Assembly (NCBI GenBank): GCA_944389145.1 | Contig: CALXLH010000012.1 | Span: 44,596-108,595 of the forward strand | DNA from: an uncultured Spirochaetaceae bacterium | Lineage (GTDB): Bacteria; Spirochaetota; Spirochaetia; Sphaerochaetales; Sphaerochaetaceae | Length of the DNA: 64,000 bases | Direction: 5' to 3' | Shown: positions 34,242-42,175 of the stretch, piece by piece | Position numbering within the stretch: position 1 is the stretch's first letter | Layout of the letters: the number at the start of each line of letters is the position of its first letter | Program-made: the position numbers and the translations under genes | The notes under the pieces: generated by a model | Databases searched by the model: none | What the model was told of the DNA's origin: nothing | What the model saw: only the letters and a program-made list of their open reading frames with translations

Positions 34242-34928
34242 TTACTCGTCGAATTCCTTGATACCCTCGATGGCATAGGCCCTGACAGGGCTGGAATCGA
34301 GTCCGATGATCGGGAGCGGCGAGAATGACATGAAGAACACCTTCTTCTCAAGCATCTCAAGGTTCTTCAGCACCTCGATGAATACGATATTGTGAGCCAG
34401 CAGGATATCATGGAACGGCTTTACATCCTCATTGCAGTTCTCGATAGAGACTCCATCTCCGAATCCCACGGCCTTCGCATGATGGTCAAGGAGCCACTGG
34501 GCAGTCTCTCCATTCACGAAGAGCCTCTTGTCCTCATCGGTATTCGTCTTCGGAGTGAACGGGGTGAGCTTATGTGGGCTGTCGAGAACGACGATCGTAT
34601 CATCCTTCATCATTGGCAGGCAGTACTTATCAAGAAGCTCTGCAGTGATGTACGAATTGGGCTCTGCCTCCACATTGACATATATGGCCCTGCCCATGAA
34701 GACGGTAAGGGGAACCTCAGCCACGCTCGGCCAGTCCTCGGCGTGATGGTAAGGGCACTCGGCATGGGTTCCGAGATGGCTCATGAGATCCATGTTCGTA
34801 TGGAAATCAGGAATCGGACCACCGGTATTGAAGCGATAGAGCTTGCATCTTCTTGTCTCTGTCGAAGGATCCAGTATCTTGGATAGATCCACGACCCTCA
34901 AATCACCCATCTTATAGACAGTATCCAT
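34242..34928 (-). CDS. Cyclase-family (kynurenine formamidase-like) metal hydrolase
   Basis: 228 aa from the ATG at 34928, 6 nt after AAAGGAG; the frame could open six codons earlier but that start overlaps no ribosome site. The family metal motif H-x-G-T-H-x-x-x-P-x-H is seen as SHLGTHAECPYHH (about 53-65), with the usual Asp before Pro replaced by Glu-Cys. It starts with the family-typical VVDLSKILDP. Members hydrolyse N-formylkynurenine, isatin or other amides/lactones in the cytoplasm. The substrate is unknown; the LacI repressor encoded behind it would sense it. Confidence 0.82.
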   Translation of the reverse strand: MDTVYKMGDLRVVDLSKILDPSTETRRCKLYRFNTGGPIPDFHTNMDLMSHLGTHAECPYHHAEDWPSVAEVPLTVFMGRAIYVNVEAEPNSYITAELLDKYCLPMMKDDTIVVLDSPHKLTPFTPKTNTDEDKRLFVNGETAQWLLDHHAKAVGFGDGVSIENCNEDVKPFHDILLAHNIVFIEVLKNLEMLEKKVFFMSFSPLPIIGLDSSPVRAYAIEGIKEFDE

Positions 34929-34941
34929 GGAAATCTCCTTT

Positions 34942-34978
34942 TGCAATCGGTTGCTCTATCAATGCAATCGATTGCAAT
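34942..34978. promoter_or_regulatory. Tandem LacI-type operators
   Basis: Two palindromes, GCAATCGGTTGC (34943-34954) and the perfect GCAATCGATTGC (34964-34975), have centres 21 bp apart, i.e. two helical turns. Both lie just downstream of the predicted transcription start, so repressor binding would act as a roadblock. Confidence 0.85.
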
Positions 34979-34987
34979 ATCAATTAG

Positions 34988-35016
34988 ACTATATTTCACG
35001 CCATACTGCCTGTCAA
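34988..35016 (-). promoter_or_regulatory. Promoter of the cyclase-lacI operon
   Basis: Minus strand TTGACA (35016-35011), a 17-nt spacer and TATAGT (34993-34988). Near-consensus; the start is expected near 34981, immediately before the operators. Confidence 0.85.
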
Positions 35017-35086
35017 GGAAAAACAGAGGAAGCGACGGATTCTTCTGCCAGACCGGCAAGGATGAAGGCGCACCGCATCCCAGGCA

Positions 35087-35121
35087 TTGGGCAGAGCCGC
35101 TTTTCACGCTATAATCAGGGC
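35087..35121 (+). promoter_or_regulatory. Promoter adjacent to start codon (leaderless purB)
   Basis: TTGGGC (35087-35092), a 17-nt spacer, TATAAT (35110-35115), then 6 nt and the ATG at 35122. The A of ATG is the predicted +1. No Shine-Dalgarno. Confidence 0.7.
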
Positions 35122-36537
35122 ATGGATTATACTCACGACACATACATCAGCCCTTTGACATGGAGATACGGATCCGAGGAGATGAAGGCCATCTTCTCCG
35201 AAGCGCATAAGAGAAGGCTTCTCCGGCGCGTATGGATTGCCTTGGCTCGTGCGGAATCGAAAGCAGGACTCGTGACTGCGGACCAGGTCAGGGAGCTTGA
35301 GGAGCATAAGGACGACATAGACATAGACAGGGCCAGCGAGATCGAGAAGGAGATCCATCACGATCTCATGGCTGAGATAAGGACCTATGCAGAGCAATGC
35401 CCCAAGGCCGGCGGGATAATCCATCTGGGAGCCACCAGCATGGATGCGCTGGACAATGCGGATGCCGTCAGGTTCAAGGAAGCGATGGCCCTCATAGCCG
35501 AACGCACCGTAACGCTGGCAGAGGCGCTCTCTGATCTGGTCATACGGTACAAGGATCAGCCCACGATGGCATTCACGCATATACAGCCGGCAGAGATAAC
35601 CACGATAGGCTATAGGCTTGCCCAGACACTGCAGGATATCAACGAGGATGCCGATGAGATCATCCGTGTCATGGAAGGCATGCGAGGCAAGGGAATGAAG
35701 GGAGCCGTGGGGACGGCCGCAAGCTATAAGGAGCTTCTCAAGGGGACAGGGATAAGCGCCATGGAACTTGAGAGAGCCGTAATGGACGAGCTTGGCATAA
35801 AGGCATACGATGCCGCGACGCAGGTCTACTCACGCAAGCAGGACCTGAGGATCATAGCCTCGCTCTCCTCGCTTGCTTCCACGCTCCATAAGTTCTCCCT
35901 TGACCTGCGCATCCTCCAGTCACCCCCGATCGGAGAGGTATCAGAGCCGTTCGGAAGGAAGCAGGTCGGATCATCGGCCATGCCATTCAAGCGCAATCCG
36001 ATAAACAACGAGAAGATAGATTCCCTGGCACGCATCGTCGAAAGCGCCTATCAGAGCGCATGGAACAACTCATCGCTCATGATGCTTGAACGTACGCTCG
36101 ATGACAGCGCGAATCGCAGGATATTCATCCCTGAGGCATTCATAGCACTCGACGAGATGCTGATCACGGCTACGAAGATCGTAAAGGGAATGAACTTCCA
36201 TGAGGCAGCAACCAGGAGGCTCATGGAAGACTACGGCATATTCGCAGCAACGGAGAGGCTCCTGATGGAGCTGGGAAGGAGAGGCGCTGACAGGCAGGAG
36301 ATGCATGAGACGATAAGGGAAGAAAGCCTCAAGGTATGGCAGGAGGTACAGGAGGGACGTCCCAACACGCTAAGGGAAAACCTCATGACAGACAGCAAGA
36401 TCCTGTCCTTCATGAGCGCGGAAGAGATCGGTTTCCTGCTAGATGCGTCAGCGTATACCGGAGACGCATCAGAGCGTGCCGCGATCGTCGCCTCTCAGGC
36501 AATGGCGCTCAGGCCAAGGCTGAAGAACGCAAAGTAA
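35122..36537 (+). CDS. purB: Adenylosuccinate lyase
   Basis: 471 aa. The long frame opens at 34927, but that would include the neighbouring operators and promoter; MDYTHDTYISPLTWRYGS is the natural N-terminus. Fumarase/aspartase superfamily: HLGATSMDALDNAD (about 96-109), THIQPAEITTIGYRLAQ, and the signature GSSAMPFKRNPINNEKI (about 287-303) with the catalytic flexible loop. It cleaves adenylosuccinate and SAICAR. Its 3' end overlaps the convergent VTT-domain gene by 43 nt. Confidence 0.94.
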   Translation: MDYTHDTYISPLTWRYGSEEMKAIFSEAHKRRLLRRVWIALARAESKAGLVTADQVRELEEHKDDIDIDRASEIEKEIHHDLMAEIRTYAEQCPKAGGIIHLGATSMDALDNADAVRFKEAMALIAERTVTLAEALSDLVIRYKDQPTMAFTHIQPAEITTIGYRLAQTLQDINEDADEIIRVMEGMRGKGMKGAVGTAASYKELLKGTGISAMELERAVMDELGIKAYDAATQVYSRKQDLRIIASLSSLASTLHKFSLDLRILQSPPIGEVSEPFGRKQVGSSAMPFKRNPINNEKIDSLARIVESAYQSAWNNSSLMMLERTLDDSANRRIFIPEAFIALDEMLITATKIVKGMNFHEAATRRLMEDYGIFAATERLLMELGRRGADRQEMHETIREESLKVWQEVQEGRPNTLRENLMTDSKILSFMSAEEIGFLLDASAYTGDASERAAIVASQAMALRPRLKNAK

Positions 36538-37130
36538 AGCGCCGTCCTAAGATACCTGACAAGGCAACATGGAAGGACCTTCCGGGCAGGGAGCTTAACC
36601 GCTCCCGCTACCGAGCAGATCGTGCTGAACGGCAGAGGAAGGATCCCTGAAAGAAGCACGAAGAGCGTGCCATACTTCCTTATATAAGCTCCCCATCGCA
36701 CGGTGGCCTTGTCCGTCAGGCGCTTGATGACAGGTATCTTATGGATCAGTAGCCCGATGCCATAGGAAGTCACGCCACCGAGCGCTGAGGCCGAGCCGAT
36801 CAGGGGGATTATCACAAGGGGATTCATGCCCGCCACTACCGGAAAGACGAAATCCGGGGAGAGCGGCAGGATCAGCGTATCAACGACATAGACATACATG
36901 AATATGCCTAGGAGTCCGAAGTTCTGATCTATCAGCATCACCACGTCATCGTAGTTATCACGGCCGATAAGCTTCACGACAAGGAAGAATCCTGCGAATA
37001 TCAGGATAATAGGGATGATGCCGACGAGGGCAAACTTCTTCCAGTTCAGCCGCACGTCCTTATCATGGCTGCTGCTATTCCCTTCCGTATTACCATCCAT
37101 GCCTTCATCAGGCTTTCTCAATGCGTCCAT
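36495..37130 (-). CDS. VTT-domain (DedA/SNARE-associated) membrane protein
   Basis: 211 aa from the ATG at 37130 (a longer frame to 37271 only overlaps the AlaX gene). A polar N-terminus of about 30 residues is followed by about five hydrophobic segments; IFMYVYVVDTLILPLSPDFVFPVVAGM resembles the VTT-domain entry helix (quoted only as a region near residues 88-114) and ILPLPFSTICSVAGA the re-entrant G/P motif. The family includes lipid scramblase-like proteins such as UptA/PopT and YqaA. It overlaps the AlaX stop by 23 nt, so it is coupled to it; the C-terminal coding end is antisense to purB. Confidence 0.75.
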   Translation of the reverse strand: MDALRKPDEGMDGNTEGNSSSHDKDVRLNWKKFALVGIIPIILIFAGFFLVVKLIGRDNYDDVVMLIDQNFGLLGIFMYVYVVDTLILPLSPDFVFPVVAGMNPLVIIPLIGSASALGGVTSYGIGLLIHKIPVIKRLTDKATVRWGAYIRKYGTLFVLLSGILPLPFSTICSVAGAVKLPARKVLPCCLVRYLRTALYFAFFSLGLSAIA

Positions 37131-38265
37131 TCCCACTGAATAAGCTCCTGCAGGCCGAGAGGAATCCATCCGCGCTGCCCTCGAACGATCCGCGATAGAA
37201 CGTTCCCCTGCCTCCGCCGCGTATGCCGGGCATCGCAGCGCGCAAGCCCTCAAACCTGTCCTTAGCGCCATGGAAGAGGAATCTCCCCTCCTCGTCCGCG
37301 ACTATCACGAGGCCGTCATCATCACCGATAAGCCCCTCGTAGTACCGCGTGGCGACACATGAGCTGAATATAACGGTTTTTCCGTCCAGCGTCTTCCCTC
37401 TTGCGGCCTCAAGAAGCAAAGAGGCCACCTTTTCCGACAGTTTCGCAGCATCATGCCGCAGCTGCTGTATCTCATGGACGCATCTGGCCGCAGCATCAGC
37501 GACATTCTCAGGCTCAGAAGAGAAGATGACTGAAAGGGATCGGAGGACAGAGGCATTGAGGCGCCTGTACTCGACAGCCCTCTCCCCGCATTTCCAGAAT
37601 GTACGTACATGACCCCGGATCCTCTCGGATGATACATAGGCTATCTCCCCAAGCTCAGATGTGGATGAGACATGGACACCGCCGCAGCCGACTACATCCA
37701 CGCCGTCTATATGAACGAGCCTCACACGGCCTGAGACCTTGATGGAACGCCTCATGCCAAGCGATTCGGCCTCCTCATGCCCGACCTCATCCTGCCATAC
37801 CGAAAGGCGGCGCCTTATAGCGTCATTCGCGCTGTCTTCGATCCGGAGGAGCACGGCATCATCGATCTCCGCCTTATCTGTCTCTATGGTAAAGCCATCC
37901 TCCCCATGATGGACGGCTACCGTTCCTATTCCCGCATCGGAGAAGAGAAGCGCCGATACAAGATGCTGGGCAGTATGCTCCTTCATGAAGAAGTAACGAT
38001 GATCCCAGTCAAGGGTAAGCGTCTCCCTGTCTCCTATGGAAGGATGGGCCGAACCATCGGCAAGGATATGAAGTATCTCCCCATCCTCTCCCTTCCGCGT
38101 ATCCTTGATCTCATATGGTCCGAATGTGCCTCTATCTCCCGGCTGTCCCCCTGCCTCCGGATAGAATATCGTGCGGTCAAGGATGATCGCGCCATCGGAG
38201 AGCGCGGTAACCACGGCATCTGCCGAGCGAAGGTAATGATCCTCATAGTAAAGCTGCTCTGTCAT
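37108..38265 (-). CDS. Alanyl-tRNA editing protein, AlaX-L type
   Basis: 385 aa. The trans-editing domain has both zinc motifs: HTAQHLVSALL (H-x3-H, about 96-106) and CGGVHVSST (Cys and His, about 197-205), with FYPEAGGQPGDRG at about 34-46. A long C-terminal extension ends with GIRGGGRGTFYRGS, the DHHA1-like glycine motif, so this is the long AlaX class. It removes Ser or Gly from mischarged tRNA-Ala. The start overlaps the TRIC-like gene by 4 nt. Confidence 0.88.
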   Translation of the reverse strand: MTEQLYYEDHYLRSADAVVTALSDGAIILDRTIFYPEAGGQPGDRGTFGPYEIKDTRKGEDGEILHILADGSAHPSIGDRETLTLDWDHRYFFMKEHTAQHLVSALLFSDAGIGTVAVHHGEDGFTIETDKAEIDDAVLLRIEDSANDAIRRRLSVWQDEVGHEEAESLGMRRSIKVSGRVRLVHIDGVDVVGCGGVHVSSTSELGEIAYVSSERIRGHVRTFWKCGERAVEYRRLNASVLRSLSVIFSSEPENVADAAARCVHEIQQLRHDAAKLSEKVASLLLEAARGKTLDGKTVIFSSCVATRYYEGLIGDDDGLVIVADEEGRFLFHGAKDRFEGLRAAMPGIRGGGRGTFYRGSFEGSADGFLSACRSLFSGNGRIEKA

Positions 38266-38897
38266 CTTATCCTCTTCTCCTCTCCTACCATCCTAGCCGT
38301 CGGAAGCCTCCAGTGGAACCTGTATCCAAGGATCCTGAGAAGAGTGGTGAATGCGGCAGTAGCATAAAGGGCTGTATCCGCGCCGACGCCTACGTGGGCA
38401 AGGATGACGAATAGAAGAGCGCCAAGGATCGATGCAGATGCATAGAAATCAGAGGTGAAGACCATCGGGATCTCCTTCGAGAAGACATCACGAAGCACGC
38501 CTCCTCCGACAGCGCCGAAGACCCCGCTCGTGATCACCGCGACCGTTCCCAGCCCCAGGGAATATGCCTTCATGCAGCCGATAGCGGTGAAGACTCCGAG
38601 TCCAAGCGCATCGAAGTATTGGATAAGCCCCCATCTTCCGACGACGACGGGGCTCGCGATGAACACCAGGATCCCGGAGATTATGCATACCACGACATAG
38701 GCCTGATCGGTGAATACGGCTATGGGAAAGATGCCTAGGAGGGTATCACGCAACATGCCGCCGCCACAGCCGACCGTTATGGCAAGGACGATCACTCCAA
38801 GGAAATCAAGACGATGCCTCACGCCCTTCACCGCGCCGGTTAAGGCGAAGATGGCAGTACCGAATATATCGAAGATATAGACTATGCTGTTCGTCAT
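38262..38897 (-). CDS. TRIC-type (UPF0126/YadS-like) membrane channel protein
   Basis: About 211 aa from the ATG at 38897. Two repeats of three hydrophobic helices plus a seventh, with the paired glycine-rich loops GCGGGMLRDTLLGIFP and AVGGGVLRDVFSKEIP that define the TRIC/UPF0126 fold. Homologues are trimeric cation channels or amino-acid transporters. A longer frame to 38957 exists. The chosen start has TAGTCT 7 nt upstream and no ribosome site, so a leaderless start is possible but weaker than the others. First gene of the TRIC-AlaX-VTT operon. Confidence 0.82.
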   Translation of the reverse strand: MTNSIVYIFDIFGTAIFALTGAVKGVRHRLDFLGVIVLAITVGCGGGMLRDTLLGIFPIAVFTDQAYVVVCIISGILVFIASPVVVGRWGLIQYFDALGLGVFTAIGCMKAYSLGLGTVAVITSGVFGAVGGGVLRDVFSKEIPMVFTSDFYASASILGALLFVILAHVGVGADTALYATAAFTTLLRILGYRFHWRLPTARMVGEEKRIR

Positions 38898-38962
38898 CGA
38901 CGATAGACTATCCAAAAGGACCATATGAGTCCACAGCCGTAGCCGAGAACTATCCATATGGC

Positions 38963-38974
38963 TATATTGTCAGT
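38963..38974 (+). promoter_or_regulatory. -10 box adjacent to start codon (leaderless coiled-coil gene)
   Basis: TATATT (38963-38968), 6 nt, then ATG at 38975. No Shine-Dalgarno, and no good -35. Confidence 0.45.
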
Positions 38975-39559
38975 ATGGGAAAGATAAGAAGCGCATGGGA
39001 GATCGCGCTGGAGAAGACAGCGTCGATAGAGCTGGACAAGGAAAGATACCAGCATGAAGCTGATGTTGATAAGGCACGCAGGATAGCAGGCAGCTATCTC
39101 GTCGCAGAGGAGAAGACGAAGGAAGAGACGGAGAAGGAGCTGGCGCAGCTAGATGGCAAGATCGTCAAGGAAGCGCTGCGGACCACTATACTCCAATCGC
39201 TCTCATTGCCTCAGGAGGAAATCCTCGACGACAGGTATGAGCGGCTGACGTTCCTGGCCTCCCTGGCAACGGGAAACGACCCTTCCGCCATGGATCTCAT
39301 GGGGCAGATCACGGGATTCCTGAAGCAGTATCCGATGCACAGGAAGGACCTGGTCGAGAAGATGAAGGCCCAGTATGAGCCAATGCTGGCTGAGAAGGAA
39401 GAGCGCCTGAGGGCACAGTACGGGCAGAGCATCAAGCTGAAGGCGGAGAACGACAAGGAGTTCATAGAGCTTGCCACGAAGAACCTTGAAAGGCTCCAGG
39501 ATCAGTATGAGAAGAGCCTCGAAGGTGCAAAGGACCAGCTCAAGGCCCTCCTTTCCTGA
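38975..39559 (+). CDS. Coiled-coil protein of unknown function
   Basis: 194 aa. Soluble, highly charged and helical: many Lys/Glu/Gln with heptad-like spacing, particularly at about 110-190 (for example LVEKMKAQYEPMLAEKEERL). No signal peptide or membrane segment. N-terminus MGKIRSAWEIALEKT. Similar small coiled-coil proteins of unknown role occur in spirochaetes; I cannot assign a function. Divergent from the TRIC gene, 18 nt before the oxidoreductase gene. Confidence 0.7.
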   Translation: MGKIRSAWEIALEKTASIELDKERYQHEADVDKARRIAGSYLVAEEKTKEETEKELAQLDGKIVKEALRTTILQSLSLPQEEILDDRYERLTFLASLATGNDPSAMDLMGQITGFLKQYPMHRKDLVEKMKAQYEPMLAEKEERLRAQYGQSIKLKAENDKEFIELATKNLERLQDQYEKSLEGAKDQLKALLS

Positions 39560-39563
39560 GCCG

Positions 39564-39577
39564 TGCTATAATGTGAT
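39564..39577 (+). promoter_or_regulatory. Extended -10 adjacent to start codon (leaderless oxidoreductase gene)
   Basis: TGC-TATAAT (hexamer 39567-39572), 5 nt, then ATG at 39578. No Shine-Dalgarno. The box lies in the gap after the preceding stop codon. Confidence 0.55.
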
Positions 39578-40534
39578 ATGGGATTACGCATAGCTATAGT
39601 AGGATTAGGTTCTTTCGGAACCAGGCATGCCAAGACGATAAGAAAGCTCGGGCTTGGGGAGATTACGGCGGTGGTAAGCCGCCGCACTGCCAGGAAGCTC
39701 CTTCCAGAAGCCAGAAGCTATAAGACCGCTGCCGAGCTGCTTGAGAAGGAGAAGATCGATGCGATGGTGATCGCCATCCCTCCCTCCGTGCATGGAGAGG
39801 CAGAGATGCTTGCAGCACGCCATGGAATACCGTTCTTCGTCGAGAAGCCTGTATCGAACGATATGATCACCGCCCACGATATCCTCGATGAGGTCAGGGC
39901 CTCAGGGATAATAACATCCGTGGGATACCACTCCCGCTATAGCAGCGCTATATCGAAGGCAAGGGAAATACTGGGAAGCGAAGAACCGCTGTCCATCCAT
40001 GGCTACTGGCTAGATGGCGTTCCTGATGCTGAATGGTGGAAGAAGCGTGGGGAAAGCGGTGGCCAGCTGGTAGAGCAGGCAACGCATATCATAGATATAT
40101 TCCGATACCTTTTCGGGGAGCCGCTGGAAATCTATTCCAAGGGAAGGAAGAGCCTTTCCTCCGTGGATTTCGAAAGCTCAGCGGAAACGATCATCACGTT
40201 CCCGAAGGACAGGATTGCGGTACTCTCCACATCATGCGAGAAGGAAAAGGGAAGCAAGATCGGCTTCACCATCGGGCTGCGCAAAGGAGCCATGGACTAT
40301 AGCTGGAACGGCAAGCTTTCCGTACGTAGCAGCGATGGCACGTCCACGGCCGGCCCTGATACCCCGAACCAGCTCTACGAGGATGAGCTGAGGGCCTTCT
40401 TCAAGGCGGTCGAGACAGGAGACAGGAGCCTTATCAGATCGGATTATGAGGATGCGGTAAGAACGCTTGAAGCAAGCCTTCTGGCTCGTGAGAGCCTGAG
40501 GACGGGGCGTCCCATGAAGGCTTCCATTCACTGA
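39578..40534 (+). CDS. Gfo/Idh/MocA-family oxidoreductase
   Basis: 318 aa. Rossmann fold at the N-terminus, RIAIVGLGSFGTRHAKTIRKL, with the family EKP motif VEKPVS at about 89-94 (catalytic Lys) and a downstream His in VEQATHIIDIFRYL. It is an NAD(P)-dependent sugar or cyclitol dehydrogenase; the substrate is not evident and no sugar genes adjoin. Ends shortly before the orphan RNA gene, with no terminator seen between. Confidence 0.88.
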   Translation: MGLRIAIVGLGSFGTRHAKTIRKLGLGEITAVVSRRTARKLLPEARSYKTAAELLEKEKIDAMVIAIPPSVHGEAEMLAARHGIPFFVEKPVSNDMITAHDILDEVRASGIITSVGYHSRYSSAISKAREILGSEEPLSIHGYWLDGVPDAEWWKKRGESGGQLVEQATHIIDIFRYLFGEPLEIYSKGRKSLSSVDFESSAETIITFPKDRIAVLSTSCEKEKGSKIGFTIGLRKGAMDYSWNGKLSVRSSDGTSTAGPDTPNQLYEDELRAFFKAVETGDRSLIRSDYEDAVRTLEASLLARESLRTGRPMKASIH

Positions 40535-40596
40535 TACTTACATGATATTGCCATGTTCCACGTAATTGCTATCTCCGTGCACACGAAAGAATTAAC

Positions 40597-40625
40597 TTGA
40601 CATATGCCTGTTCCGATGATAGCGT
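40597..40625 (+). promoter_or_regulatory. Promoter of the orphan RNA
   Basis: TTGACA (40597-40602), a 17-nt spacer and TAGCGT (40620-40625). Consensus -35. No open reading frame or ribosome site follows. Confidence 0.65.
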
Positions 40626-40631
40626 TTAGCT

Positions 40632-40861
40632 AAGAAAGGCAGGAAGAAGTCCTGCAGGAAGAAAGTTCCTTAGGTACAACCCTGAAGTACCAGGAAGCCA
40701 TCAGGAAAGATGGCGGCGGAGGGTAATCCGCCAGAGGGCCTAGCCGCAGATGCCCCTGAAGCATCAAGGCAGTCGCGGAGGCGACTTAAAAGACACGTCG
40801 GCTCTGGGAAAATCAGAAATCCCGAGCGTAGGAAAGGCTGCCCATCACGGACAGCCTTTTT
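40632..40861 (+). ncRNA. Structured orphan RNA of about 230 nt
   Basis: A non-coding interval with its own promoter and a strong terminator. It folds into a string of hairpins: GCAGGA/TCCTGC (40649-40665), AGGAA/TTCCT, GGTAC-AACCCTGAA-GTACC, GCCATC-AGGAAA-GATGGC, GGCGGA/TCCGCC, GATGC-CCCTGAA-GCATC, GTCGC-GGAG-GCGAC and GCTC-x-GGGA/TCCC-x-GAGC. Two loops share CCCTGAA, and AGGAA recurs five times (two in stems, one in a hexaloop, two between stems). I could not match it to RNase P RNA, tmRNA, 6S or SRP RNA. The GGA-in-loop pattern recalls CsrA-titrating RNAs, which is only a hypothesis. Confidence 0.7.
40833..40861 (+). terminator. Terminator of the orphan RNA
   Basis: AAAGGCTG / CAGCCTTT, 8-bp stem, followed by TTTTT. 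It may also terminate the convergent malic enzyme transcript. Confidence 0.85.
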
Positions 40862-40877
40862 CCTGCAGTGGGCGGCC

Positions 40878-42161
40878 TCAGCCCCAGTACTTCTCCATGC
40901 GCCTGCGGAGCGACTCCCTGTAGCCGTCCCAGTCGGTGATCGGACGCCTGGCAACCCCGTCGGCCACCGCCGCCTTCGCCACGGCCACCGCCTCATGCTC
41001 TATCACCCGCGGATCGAACGGCTTTGGCACGATGTAGCGCCTGCCGAACTCGAACCGCTCTCCGCCGTATGCCGCGCTCACCTCCTCGGGCACTTCCTCC
41101 TTCGCAAGCTCCGCAAGCGCCCTCGCCGCGGCCATCTTCATCCCCTCCGTTATCCTAGTCGCCCTCACGTCAAGCGCCCCGCGGAAGATGAACGGGAAGC
41201 CAAGCACGTTGTTTATCTGGTTCGGATAGTCCGACCGCCCAGTCGCCATCACCACGTCGCTCCTCGCCGCCATCGCCTCCTCGTACGTGATCTCCGGATC
41301 GGGATTGGCCATCGCGAACACCACGGGATCATGGTTCATCGTCCTCAGCATCTCCCCGGTCAGCACGCCCTTCACCGAGAGCCCCATGAACACGTCAGCT
41401 CCGTCAACGGCCTCCGCCAGCGTACGCCTATCCGTATCCGATGCGAACTCAGCCTTCTCCTCAGTAAGTCCGTCCCTGCCGCGATATATGACCCCGCGGC
41501 TGTCCAGCATCACGAGGTTCTCCCTCCTCACCCCGGCAGCTACGAACATCCTCGCGCACGAGATCCCCGCGGCTCCGGCCCCGTTCACCACCACGCGCAT
41601 ATCATCAAGGCGCTTGCCTATGATCTCGGCGGCATTCATCAGTCCGGCCGTGGCTATTATCGCAGTGCCATGCTGGTCATCATGGAACACCGGTATCGGG
41701 CAGCGCTCTATCAGCTCCCGCTCTATCCGGAAGCACTCCGGCCCCTTTATGTCCTCGAGGTTTATCCCTCCGAACGTCGGCGAGAGGGACGCGATGATAT
41801 CCACCAGCCTCTCCGGATCCTTCTCGTCTATCTCTATGTCGAAAACATCTATGTCAGCGAACCTCTTGAAGAGCACCCCCTTGCCCTCCATCACGGGCTT
41901 GGAGGCAAGCGCTCCCCTGTCTCCGAGGCCAAGGATCGCCGTCCCGTTAGATATCACGGCCACCAGGTTACCCTTATCCGTGTACCTGTACGCCTCCTCC
42001 TCGTCTGCCTCGATCCTCAGCACCGGCTTCGCAACCCCCGGCGTATAAGCCAGCGCAAGGTCCTCCGCAGTCCTGCACGGCTTCGTCGGCACCACCGACA
42101 CCTTCCCTGCTATCCCGCCTGCGCTATGGTACTCCAGCGCCTTCCTCTCCAGCTCGTCCAT
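40878..42161 (-). CDS. Malic enzyme (oxaloacetate-decarboxylating malate dehydrogenase)
   Basis: 427 aa from the ATG at 42161, 6 nt after GGAGGG; an ATG six codons upstream overlaps the ribosome site. Motifs: [13 protein letters not shown] (catalytic Tyr region), [28 protein letters not shown], and the NAD-binding [17 protein letters not shown]. It converts malate to pyruvate and CO2 with NAD(P). It is markedly richer in G+C (third positions mostly C or G) than its neighbours, leaving a long open frame on the opposite strand. It overlaps the end of the upstream reductase gene region, so it is probably co-transcribed with it. Confidence 0.92.
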   Translation of the reverse strand: MDELERKALEYHSAGGIAGKVSVVPTKPCRTAEDLALAYTPGVAKPVLRIEADEEEAYRYTDKGNLVAVISNGTAILGLGDRGALASKPVMEGKGVLFKRFADIDVFDIEIDEKDPERLVDIIASLSPTFGGINLEDIKGPECFRIERELIERCPIPVFHDDQHGTAIIATAGLMNAAEIIGKRLDDMRVVVNGAGAAGISCARMFVAAGVRRENLVMLDSRGVIYRGRDGLTEEKAEFASDTDRRTLAEAVDGADVFMGLSVKGVLTGEMLRTMNHDPVVFAMANPDPEITYEEAMAARSDVVMATGRSDYPNQINNVLGFPFIFRGALDVRATRITEGMKMAAARALAELAKEEVPEEVSAAYGGERFEFGRRYIVPKPFDPRVIEHEAVAVAKAAVADGVARRPITDWDGYRESLRRRMEKYWG

Positions 42162-42175
42162 CTTCATCCCTCCAT

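Noticed and set aside
34927..35121. 65-codon N-terminal extension of purB
   Set aside because: It overlaps the cyclase-lacI operators and promoter and lacks homology; TATAAT 6 nt before the ATG at 35122 marks the real start.
40632..40861. RNase P RNA, tmRNA, 6S or SRP RNA
   Set aside because: No GAGGAAAGUCC-type P4 strand, no tag ORF or tRNA-like ends, no GGAAGG-GCAG SRP loop, and no single long hairpin with central bubble.
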